Of a stretch of DNA of 64,000 bases, positions 39,221 through 50,130 are shown piece after piece (position 1 is the first letter of the stretch; each line of letters opens with the position of its first letter). The notes below the pieces were generated by a model that did not search any database, had not been told where the DNA came from, and was given only the letters and a program-made list of their open reading frames with translations. This DNA comes from Cyathus striatus (lineage: Eukaryota > Basidiomycota > Agaricomycetes > Agaricales > Nidulariaceae): NCBI GenBank assembly GCA_025738555.1, contig JAOVFP010000005.1, forward strand, positions 5,456,001 through 5,520,000. Direction: 5' to 3'. A program made the translations under genes and the position numbers.

Positions 39221-41824
39221 CGTTGATGTGTTGGTTTAGTTACTCGAATCTGAACTGACTGTTGTCTCATCCAAGCAAGCCCTAGCACATTTTATACGCA
39301 GGAAACTATCCAGTGCCGGTCCGTTGAAGATAGACCTTTGAAGGTGTCCGGCTACAGAAGGCCTACACTGAGGAGACCTTTCGCCGTATGAGTTCGGCGA
39401 GATTACTGTCATATCATCCCTCAAACTTTGAAATGACGGTGGCTGGAACGGCGCTAGCCCTGGCTGTTAGCAGTACCACTATTCCCGACGAGTAAGTATC
39501 AGCGGTAGAAATGCGCCTGATCATTCTTGAAATGCAGTTCAAACTTCAGAGAGCGCAACCAGGGATATAAAAACCTTAGAGACATTATAGAGCGAAAGTC
39601 TAAACCAGGTTTAACAGAAGTGTGGCCCAGACTTGGGAGGCAGTTGCAACTGGCGTAGGTGGTAATGGCCAATGGCCATTGGATAAAACTTTCGCAAACA
39701 AAAATACGTGATTGGATTTGGGGTTCAAACTTGGTTCAAATAATATTTTCAGCACTGTTCACATGAGTAGTGGTATCACCGACTTTCCAGCGCCGTGTGT
39801 TCAACCAGCTATATATTTAACTTATTCAATCAGTATATCGCACAATTCCATGATAATACTTACTCCAAAGCAACCCCAAAGAGCGATGTAATCAAGATGT
39901 AATACCCAAGCAATACGCATTATTAGTAATATACGCAAGCCTTCCCTGGAGTCTGTTCCGTTCGTTGTCTGTCGTGACAACAAGTGTGATAAGTATAAGT
40001 TTAGTATGTACTATTGTGCTCACCTGGAAGATCACACTCGGAACTTATACGGAATGACGATCCGGTTTCTGATTTTGTTAGCCATCTAAGATCAATGCCA
40101 ACATGGATTAGGAGAGTATGTGTTTTGTACGGAGGCGAATTTGACCGCGAACTTCAAATTAACGAACCACCAAGTAGCATTCAAGATTGAAATACTAACC
40201 ACAAATTGAACTAATAATGTTTGGATAAGAAGCAAAGAAAAGTCTTATTCTCAAGATTGCCCACGGAAGTTAATGTCAAGATCCGAAAGATGTTGTGAGC
40301 CAAGTAGTAATGTATCCGAATCTAAAATGTAAGTGGTTATTTTCAGTGGCACTTATCATTACCACTCCGTCGGCTATGAAACAACTTCCTCAGCTGACCA
40401 TGATATAGAGAGACAAAACCAAACTGACTGATTCCAGACGTGACTGATACATTGCATTCGTTGAATGGTACCTGTCCGAAAGGAAGTTCTGCCGAGGCGT
40501 CGAGCGCTGGTTACAAACATGATGTGCATAATAGTTCTTAACAGGACTTCCGCTCTAGCTGAATCAATAAAGTCAGTAGTATCTTTCTGAAGAATGAATA
40601 AAATCTTGTAAACAGTACAGCGTCCGGTGATCTAACGGAAGAAAAAAGAAATGACAGTTAATGCTCCTACTAAGTAATACTTATTCTATCCTTCATCATA
40701 TACAGCGCTCAGAAATAACTCGCAATAACCCGTTATATCGACGAGGGAAAGAGAGGTCAGAATAGTTAGTCGGGGATCATTAAAATTTAACTCACGTTGT
40801 CTAGCTTGTCTAGCAAGGAATGTCAGTGCCATTCTTCCTAGTTGTGCGTCACAGATGATCTGTCCATCATCAATCATGAGCGAGAACTCGGAGGCTTTAA
40901 AACATAGAAAGGTACAGGGTAACTCTTGGAGGCAGTATGAGATTGTCTGATCTATTTTGAGAAAGCAAACTTACAGTCCAATATCGAGGCTAAATTTTGA
41001 AAACAGACAAATACAGAGAACTGATATCGCATACGGCTTCAATGCATACGGCACATTTAAAATAACAGTAATATTTTCTAGTGGAAAAGTCCATGTATTA
41101 GTACCAGGTATAGGGACACAAGCCTGGCACAAGACGATACAACAATACAATACCTTCCACTGCGATAAGTTTCCTGGTCCACAGTGCAAGCCTTTGTACG
41201 TAGTCGCTCACCCCTGTTCAATCGAGTTATTCTTCATTGGATCAACGCGCCTTCCTCCTCTTTTCGCCTTTTTGAGATCCCTAAGTGTTTCTCGTGAAAA
41301 TTAATATAAGTTAAGCAGCCATGTAAGAGACTTGACCGGTCAATGGGAGAAAACTGAGTGTATTTAAAGAAATTCATGGATGTTGAGCTGAAAGAATTGA
41401 GTTCAAGTAGTGACTAAGACTTCGAATTCCAACTCAATCGGAACTGGAATTTGATGATCCCGATGACCACCAGACATAACATGTATAAACTAAACATGGC
41501 ACCGTCATGGTAAGCATGGTTGGGTGGGGTTTGGGTGGGTTCAGAATTTATCAATTTGATCATGAAATTCTTAGAACCTCGTAGTAACAAGTCATAAATT
41601 CATTAATATCCAATACAACTGCACAAGATATGTAGGTAAAGAATTGAACAAGTGTTCTGTTATGTTTTGTCCGAAATGATAAGATGATGTCCAAATGAGA
41701 AGGGAAAACTATTCCAATAAAATTGTCCAGCATAAAAACGAGTTCCACTACTATTATTTAGTTCCTTATGGAGAATGTGAGTCTCAAATGATTTAGAGAA
41801 CAAAAATGAACATTACGTCTTTAA
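39221..41824. other. Intergenic region, 2.6 kb, no gene seen
   Basis: This holds the cerato-platanin 2 promoter near 39296. Open frames at 40686-40877 (-) and 40957-41304 (+) lack protein-like composition and splice context. I found no tandem repeat, terminal repeat or tRNA. Confidence 0.5.
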
Positions 41825-42273
41825 TTATTTACCAATCGGAAGACCACATCCAGTGGATGGCACCTGACGAGAAGTAACGTTGACTCGGCCCAGCTGCTGG
41901 GCCTGACCATTAGTCAACGTGTTCAATGCAGCAAGCGCAATGTTGAAGGAGGTGGGTGAAGAGACATCGATGGCAGTAACATTAAGGCGGGTAGTTGCAC
42001 CTGAGCATTGGTGAAACTAAGTTCCCAACATGTTCCGCAACCAGCAGAATTGAAGCCGCCGACAGCGGGTGCACCACCAATATTAGGGAAAGAGGGGAGC
42101 TGAGAGAATTTTGTGAACCCAAAGCGGGTAATGATGCCATTCTGTCCATCAGAGCAGGATACAGTGGTGAGATCGCCATTGGCATTGTCGTATACGGTAT
42201 CGAAGCTAGCGGTGAGCCCGAGAGCAAGGGCGGGGAGGGCGACAAGAGAAGTGAAGACAGTCGTAAACTTCAT
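41825..42273 (-). pseudogene. Cerato-platanin family gene 3, frame-broken
   Basis: The signal peptide (KFTTVFTSLVALPALALG) and the first three quarters are normal: FDTVYDN, VSCSDGQNG and GCGTCWELSF. The frame then slips by one base at a short run on the + strand (CC, 42000-42001). In the broken frame the protein ends at 41923 after a non-homologous tail; in the shifted frame a complete family C-terminus, with the last Cys in TGCGLPIG and a stop at 41825, can be read. This could be a real null allele or a missing base in the assembly; because similar breaks occur in other genes here, the latter is quite possible. GTATAAA lies about 81 bp upstream. Confidence 0.6.
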
Positions 42274-43070
42274 GATGATTGTACTAGGCGGCTTTTAGGT
42301 TAGAAAGTGTAGATTAAAGCTGCACTGGTTAATCCAGGAGGTCGCAGAGACCTTTTATACACCTCACTTTGATTTTCATCAATGTACCATGGTTCGAGAG
42401 CTCTAATCTTGGTCCGTGAATATTCGAAGCAAGGGAAGCCGAAGCACTCGGTATAACCGATCAGAAGGTGGAGTCTCACGACGGACAGATGATACCGTAG
42501 CTATTTCAGAAGAGAATCATACAAGAATCATGTGGACTTGAGGAAGCAAGAATACATAGTAGAGTCGATGGCAGCAGAAGTCCAGAAACGTCGAGCGAGC
42601 ACGAAGAGGCGGAGAGAGCGGCGGAAAATTCAAGTAAATTGAAGTCAGCAGGCCAAGGAGAGGCCCCGATGTCATACGATTGAACCTCAAATCAACCTCA
42701 AATCGCCGAGTAGGCTGGGAAGACGGGCCAGAAAGACCCAAGAAAGATCTGGTTTCAGGAACACATGACATCATAGAATACGAGCCCCACTTCATTAAAT
42801 AATAGAACTGAGACATAAATCTCAAAAACCGAGGTAAGCTAGGCATGGAGAAGCCGTATGTTGGATGGGAAGGTGGTGGAAAGGTGATACGGATCGTGAA
42901 CTGGCAGACGCGGCACAATGTCACAGGGAAGCCATTGTCCTCTAATCCAAATAGTCACAAACAAGGAGTTACTGCGACCGTCATCGTGATTCGTGTTCGC
43001 AGACAGTAGACTCGCAGTCGCAGCTCAACTAAAACTTAACCATCAAAATCTTGAGCATCCTCGATTTAGG
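42274..43070. promoter_or_regulatory. Divergent upstream region, cerato-platanin 3 / TIP-like gene
   Basis: About 800 bp. TATAAA (minus strand, 42359-42354) serves cerato-platanin 3. An open frame at 42517-42924 (-) has no recognisable motif and I leave it out. The right end should hold the promoter of the TIP-like gene. Confidence 0.45.
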
Positions 43071-45699
43071 ATGTATCTTCGTCGCCCTGGACGGCGGAGG
43101 CTCTTTTCAATGGCTATATTTTCTTATGTTGGTCTCATCTGGCTTGTTTCACCTACAAATGCGATATGGCCATTTCCTCCGAAGCGATTCAGCGGAAACT
43201 CACTAATAGATGCTGGGTCTATGGGACTAACAGGAGATGGAAGAGTTGTAGCATATGGTGATTTCAATGGGGACCAATTGTGAGTGTCTCATTAGAAATT
43301 CCGGCTTTACGATGTTCATTCATCTCACCGCTAGTTTGGATGTTTTGACTCTGGCAACTGATCAACAGACCCTTTCTGTACGACAATGGAGTCATGGTAA
43401 GACTTATTCTACATTTTTATCAAGATTGGTTCGCAGTATTGGTTATTCCTTATTGATTCATTACACTTCAGATGGTTACACATTCAAGGAAGCTGGCTCC
43501 TTCAAGCATCCACGCCGTGTATACAATGTTGTCCCAGGTGACTTCACACATTCTGGGCAGCTTGATCTTCTTGTCATGGGCCAAAGTGATACCAATAATC
43601 AGATGGATATGACATTATACCCAGCGCTAATAGGGGGCGGCTTCGGTACGTTGTCAACAAGCTCCGGCTCAGCGCTTGTGTTTACTTGTGTGGTAGATGT
43701 CACGAAACCAATATCGGTTCCTGCGTCAAGTCTAGCACAGCCAATTCCTATCGATATTGATGGGGACATGAAAATTGACCTTCTTGGCATTACACCTGCC
43801 TCCAGGGGTACTACTCCTCTACAAGTTTGGCAAAACGTGTGGAACGCGTCTCAATCTGATTCGCAGCTATTTGATTTGTACGTGGACTCAAAATAGGAGT
43901 TACATCGCATTCATGAATTTTCACAGAATAGACTCTCCTTTTCATGGCACACAGTGCTCGATATCTAACCCCCATAGCAATGCCGTTGTTGATTTAAATG
44001 GAGACTGTCTAGCAGGTTTATCTTCAGTTGTCTTTAACCCTGAAATCAAACTAACAGGATATATAGACATCTTCCTTGTATGTGATGATGGAAAAGGCGG
44101 ACATATATATCAAATATGGGTGAATAATAAGGATGAAGGTTTCGCTCTTTCACAACAAGGATCCCTTCCTTACGGAACGCAGGCAATTTCATTCGCCGAC
44201 ATCGGTCAGTGCTCTGTTAGTTGCATTTAAAAATATAGACACTGAGCTGCGAGTAGATCGAGATGGAACGATTGACCTTGTATTTGCTACATGCTCTGGT
44301 GTCTCGCTTTCAACGGGCATTGGAAGCGACTGCTATATTAACATTGCTTACAACCAGCAGTTAAACCTTTGCACCTCTACCACCAACTCTGGGGTGAAGA
44401 ATGGTGTCCAGACTTGCCGCCCTCCAGAGAACCTGTGTACTGCAGATCCCAACTTCAAGTTCGATCTGAGTGACCGACCTGACAACGATGTAGGCCTCCT
44501 GTGACTCCAAGGGATGATATCTTCTAACAGGTCATATGCAGGCATTTGTTCGATTTCCAGTGTCGGATCTCTTCGGATCATCCTCCCTACTGGTTCTTGA
44601 TACAACGTTCAATCCTGCGATTCCTCTTCCCCTCAAGCTCGGTGACGCAAACCTCGATGGATTCCCTGACTTTTTAGTCATCACTGCCTCTGGCAAGGAT
44701 CGTATACCACATCTTGTCTACTCAATTCCGTGCGATGATGGCGCCACTGGATGTAAGCAAAACAGCTCAAGAAAACGAGGATGGTCTATTGCTACTCATG
44801 GCGTTAAGACGCTCGAGGACGTTAAAGATGCAAGAGCAGTTTCATTCTTGGATATGGATGAGGATGTAAGTTGTCACGTGTCTCGGTGCGCAGTTGGTGG
44901 ATGCTGATTTCATGGCCTCTGTCAGGGTACACTAGACATCCTTGTTCAGAGAACTGGGGATGGTGGTCATGGGAATTATCTCTTCGTTCAAAACAATTTT
45001 ATTATGACGCCTTCTTCCTAAAAGCTATCGGTATGTTACTTACTTGCGTCAGTTATCGATGCTTAGTCGCATTCTAGTGCTCAACGGTGCCTGTGACAAC
45101 AGCTGGTGTTACAGCCCCAACGGTTCAGAGCGATACCATGTAGGGCTTTTTTAACTATATACATTCATAACCGATTGAAATGTTGCTTTAGCCATTCGGT
45201 GTAAGCTACTCCGGTGCTTCCTACAAGTACACTGTCCTCGACACCGCCGGGCGTCGTTCGGCAGCGCAGATCGGTCAACTCCCCCAAACGTCATATCACG
45301 CTCTCCAAACGCCTTATTCTTTCTTCGGTCTCGGTCGCACGAACAACTACATCGAGAATCTGTTCGTCGGCACGACAGTGCATTCTAAGCAGCATTTCAT
45401 CGATATGGAAGGTGTTATTCCCAATTCTCGCGTTGTCATTTTACCATCGGCGAAGGAGGGTGAAGGATGGAAGCGTCAACTTTTCTTACGGCCGGGAGAG
45501 TGGATTCCGTGGGTGACAGTGACGGTGGTGGCAGGTATGCTTCTGTTGGCGATTATTGTTTTTGTGTTACATTTGAATGAGAAGGTACGCTTCTCAGTTG
45601 CTTCGCAGCTTCATATTCTGACTAATTGGTTGTCTCCAGCGCGAGGATGAGCTGGAGAGGAGAAGATCTTCCCATCATATCAACTTTGATGCTCTTTAA
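43071..45699 (+). CDS. TIP/ITFG1-like FG-GAP membrane protein, with an apparent 1-nt frame break
   Basis: A type I membrane protein resembling T-cell immunomodulatory protein homologues (ITFG1). A signal peptide begins at ATG 43071. The lumenal part has repeated FG-GAP/Ca-binding loops: YGDFNGDQ, DIDGDMKIDLLG, DLNGDCLAD, DIDRDGTIDLVF, DANLDGFPDFL and DMDEDGTLDILV. Near the C-terminus a single membrane helix (VTVVAGMLLLAIIVFVL) precedes a short basic tail ending HHINFDAL. About ten GT-AG introns fit. At 44997-45000 a run of four T appears one short: before it the frame gives NYLFVQNNF, after it the next frame gives YYDAFFLKAI. If real, it would truncate the protein before the membrane span. 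Confidence 0.8.
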
Positions 45700-46208
45700 C
45701 GGACAGATTATATATGGTAACGTTTGTATAGTAATTAGGTATTGATTTATTATTATGACTTTGCAACATTCCTTGGCTTGCAAAAGTGGAATCAGATATG
45801 AATTATACAATGGAAGTCTACATAAATCTGGAGGAAACACATAGGTAGTATCTAGAAATAGAGCAATGCTAATATATACCAAAGGAACGACTGATAGCAC
45901 ACAGAAGGCTATATAAAAAGGACCTACTTCTACAACACCAATAAATACGACCGGCACTAGATAAAAAAAGAGTCAACGGAGTAAATCGACCGCAATAGGA
46001 GGAACAACAGAGGACACGAATAAATAAGTCAGTGTTGTACACCCGGGGCAGCGTAAAGACGGCTACAGTAAAGTTTATAGTTAGATTGGGGGCCCCCGTA
46101 GATAGACGTATCCTTTGTTCGACGATAGCGAACGACCTTGATGAAATGGAGATGGAGAACGGAAACGAAAGTCTTGCGATGTCTAGCGAGTGAAGCATGA
46201 TGAATGGT
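45700..46208. other. Intergenic region between convergent genes
   Basis: About 510 bp, AT-rich. I see no gene, only the two 3' ends and probable terminators. Confidence 0.55.
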
Positions 46209-49200
46209 TTAAACAACCTCCCTTCGAGCGATAATGTCAATCCCCTCTTGGTCAAGCAACAACCCATCTTCATCGTCCTCATCCACAAACTCCATTTCGT
46301 CCTCTGCAACCTGGGCATCATCCTCAACATCCTCCAATACCGGCTCATCCTCCACCGCAACATCCGACGAGATGTCATCGCCCTCGTCTTCCTGCGCAGT
46401 ATCGGCATGAATCTCCACACCTAGCGCACCGCCAATCATCCACTCATCCTCCCACAACTCGCAGATCCTCGCTCGCTTACGCGGATCGCGGACCAACAAT
46501 TTCCCCACAATCCTCCGCGCACCTTCACTAAGCATCAATCTCCTCCCTACCAACTCTTCCTCTTCCTCTTCTCCCTTCCCAGCATCATCCCTCAAAGCAG
46601 GCCACTCCCACTGCCCGCCCGCAATCCTCATCAACCATCCCCTCCTCTCAGCGGCACGACTCCGTCGCACCGCACCATACCCTACCCTCTCATCCCCAAT
46701 TCTACCGGGCACGTCCACCCCAGGCCCCTCGCCAAAAGGTAAACACCTGACTACAAGCGCATAAAGCACAATTCCGCAAGCCCAGGCATCCGTCTCGCGT
46801 GCGTCGTAGACCCCCCTGCTGTCTTTACTTCCCCTTGACCCGCCGCCCGTAATGATCTCTGGAGCAGAGTAGGCCTCGGACCCACACCGTGTCGTTAGCA
46901 ATTCTGCATCGCCATTTTCATCGAGATCGACAAAGCGGGACAGGCCAAAGTCGCTGAGCTTGATAAATGGTGCAGGTGATTCAGGCAGATCGGAAAGTTT
47001 AGGCCGAGGTGAGGATTCCGTGAGGGCGCTGAATGCTGTGGTGGTGAGGAGGATATCTATAAATAAGCGAATAGAAGTAATGTTAGAACACCCTGTGGGG
47101 TATATAAAAGACCCAACGCACTCTCAAGTTTGATATCCCGATGGACCAATCCAACACCATGCATCCACCCTACGGCTTTACATAGCTCGCACCAGATCCT
47201 TCGCATAACGCTTTCACTGAGTTTCCCCCATGCGATATCGTTGTTCACGAGACCATGCAAGTCCCCTCCGTCAAGATACGGCAATACCAGAATATGATGC
47301 GACGGAGTGGAGAAGTGCGTGAGCAGAGGCGTTATATTCGGATGGGAGATGTGCTGTTGCGTGCAACGATAACGTTCCGCAGTGACGATTCGAACACCGA
47401 ATCACAAGCGAGCAAAAAGCAGGCGCGGGATAAACCGTTGGCGGTTGATGAGATCACGCAAGCGAATGACGAACATTTCGTAAGTGTAAATATCCGTTTT
47501 CGACAAAATGTCCAGAATCGACGACATATCAGGAGTGGAGCAACCGAGGGAGAAAAGAGCAAAACAAGCATGGTCAGCACATGTTAAAAGCCAAGGATAA
47601 ACAGAAAACAGAACGGAGGCAGACGAAGAAAACCGAGACCCAAATAGGGCTAGATTGCCAATAGCTGATGAGGGATGAGATTAAGAGATATTAGGGGTCG
47701 TGTGCGGCACACTGCATATATTTAAAGAGGGATTGGATGGAATGCCATTCCGCCTCTCTCCCCTATTCTGTCGACATAACTGTCAACCATAAGAAGAGCA
47801 AGCAAGACGACCTTGGCCCATATTAAAACCCCCAAATTCGAGCCCAAGGGTCTTAGCAATGGCAAGGCCTATATTCCAAAGCAAGGGACAAAAGTCTGAT
47901 GGAGGAGGAAAGGCAAAAATAAAATAAAGTACGCCTTCTCCCCACCGATGCAAATCATATAACGAAGGAAAGCAAAATACTCTGCTTTAACCTCTTCCCA
48001 CTTGCCACCGGGCAGCCCGCATAAAGCGGTAGCGCCAGCGCCCACCTCCTCTATCACAGCCCCCGCCCGACCGCGAAACCAGAATGATGTCAGCGGAGAG
48101 GTAGAAAATGCAGCACACGAGCAGGTCTCCCTAACGCTCAGGCTCATACATATACACGAGGCGCCCTTCGCACACTTCATTTGTCCCCCACTTCATCTCG
48201 TTTCCCACCTACCACGCGCATCAAAAGAAGAAGCAGCCGGTATGAACTCGGTGGAGGAACACGAGGGGAGGGAAAGGGTATATGAATGGATATATGGCAG
48301 CGCGAGAGAGGGGGAACCGCATAATCCCCGTCCCCCGACCCTCGTCCGCAGCAGCAGGATGATAGATAGGAAACCGAAAAGCAGGAAAATCAGACTCACC
48401 CGAAGTACTTCAACCTCCCTAACAAAGCCCACTCTCGTCCTTTCCTCTTCCTCTTTCTCCCAGTCTTCCCTTCCCACTCCTTTCCCCATACCAAACGAAT
48501 ATGCAGCTACCCTCCTCGGAGTCAACTTTACCGCCACGAGCCTCCCTCTGGCTTTTGACCGGCGGCGCTTTAAGGACGCGGCTCGACTGGAGGTGACGTG
48601 ATGGTGACCGTGGCTGGACGTGGACCCCTCGCGGGACAAGGAGACAGAAGCAGGCGAGGGAGGAGAAGATAATTCCTCAACGACAACCGAAGGAACTCCC
48701 ATCTCGCCATGCCTCTCATCCAAAAAGGTGCGACCGAGCAATACAGGCGGCCTCGTTCCCCCAACGCGCTCGGTGAACTTTTTCAGGGAGCCATTTCTGG
48801 ACAAGGACAGCGACATTTGCTTCTTCTCTTCATCTTTCTCCCTATACTGCGACTTTACGCTGCCGCTCCTCGACACCTCTCCACTTCCACTCCCACTGGC
48901 CCTGGCAGCCCTCCGGAGATCTCTGACGCTCTTTCGGCTGGACATCGCCAGAGGGACACGGGATAAATCCTCACCGAGCCAAACACTGGAAAATGCACCT
49001 TGTCCGAGGGGTTTGATGAGTCTCAGTGTGCTGTTTGGGACAGCCGAGGAGAAGGAGCGCGGGGTAGGTGTACCCGTGCGTGATGGTGCCTGCTGCTGTT
49101 CGCGGTCGGCAGGGACCGGGGGCAAAGGTGGCGGGGAGAAAAGAGGAGAGGTAAAGGGGGAGTGGAAGTGCCCTTGGGTGGGGGACGAGGAGAAGTTGAA

Positions 49201-50130
49201 GGTGAGGGACAAGGGCGACACTGTCGGGGACAAGAAGGCATCTGCATCAGCGGGGCTGGGAGAAGGAGCAAGAATTCTGGCTGGGTCAGAGCTAATTATA
49301 ACGTCCGGGCCGAGAGGTGCATCGGTGTCTTGCTCTGGTGAGCTGGCATGTGTGTGCCTATTCTTATCTTCGCTGTCCATCTGCTCCAACAGATGGGTGA
49401 CTTTGAGAGAGGGAAGGAGATCTGGGGGCCGGGGCGTAGCATCATCATCGCGCAGCAAGGCGTCCGAGTTGAACGGGGGCAGGGACTGTGGGGGTCTGGG
49501 TGGGGTGGGAAGGCGGGTGTCTGTCTCAGAGTCGGAGTCGATTAGGGAGGGGGTGCGTGAGGGGGAGGGGGAGGAGGCGTAGGAGTACAGGGAGGAGCTG
49601 GAGGAGGCAGAGGACGATAAGAGGATAGGTGAGGAAGACGGGTGGAGGGAAGAGGCGTTTAGCCGGCCAAAGTGCATGTTTCCATCTGTCAGCAGCTGGA
49701 GATGGGATGCGTCGTCGTCATCTGGGGTGGGCTGGGGTGCGGTGGACTGCTTGTCGCGGTCGAAATCGAAGAAGAGAAATTCAGGCTTGGATTTGGGGCG
49801 GGAGAAGAGGAGCGATGGGCCTGGTTTTTCGCTAGTGGATGATGTAGTAGTAGTTGAGTCATCGTCGATGGTTTCGCGGGCCTTGGAGTAGCGCGAGGGG
49901 AAGATTCTGGAGAGGTTTATGGGAGCTGAGGTGGTCGATGACCTTGAGGGCTTTGGGTGGGGAGGGGGAGAGGGCGAGCGGATGGGTGTGGCGAAGAAGT
50001 CGGTGGTGAGGGAGCGAGATGGGACGTCCTTTGTCTGTCTGGAGAGGGAGGGTGGCGGCGGGGGGACAGGAGAGGGGGTGGAAGCGAAAGGGGAGGCGAA
50101 GAAGGCGTGTGTCTTTGCACTAGAGGACAT
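46209..50130 (-). CDS. Ser/Thr protein kinase with long Ser/Pro-rich N-terminus and a 1-kb intron
   Basis: Exon 1 (50130-48402) encodes a disordered Ser/Pro-rich segment of about 370 residues, then the glycine loop LGQGAFSSVWLG, a large insertion, the ATP lysine in LVAVKLTP and helix C (REVEVLR). After an intron from 48401 to 47354 (1,048 bp) the kinase resumes with HISHPNITPLL and continues through HRDIKLENILL, KLSDFGLSRF, CGSEAYSAPEII and DAWACGIVLYALV. A short intron splits HRDIKLEN. The C-terminus is a long acidic tail ending ARREVV. It looks like a CAMK-type, fungal-specific kinase; the substrate and pathway are unknown. All catalytic residues (Lys, Asp, DFG) are present. Confidence 0.9.
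47354..48401 (-). other. 1,048-bp intron in the kinase gene
   Basis: The flanking exons join exactly (helix C followed by the HPNI motif), and no internal exon is needed. It begins GTGAGT and ends CAACAG. Most introns in the window are 45-70 bp, so this is about 20 times longer than usual. It contains open frames on both strands without motifs. A TTTAAATATATG stretch (minus strand, around 47715) could be a TATA-like element. I see no snoRNA or tRNA. Confidence 0.7.

Noticed and set aside
48002..49582. Long + strand open frames opposite the kinase exon 1
   Set aside because: They mirror the GC-rich Ser/Pro codons of the minus-strand kinase exon and lack any domain.
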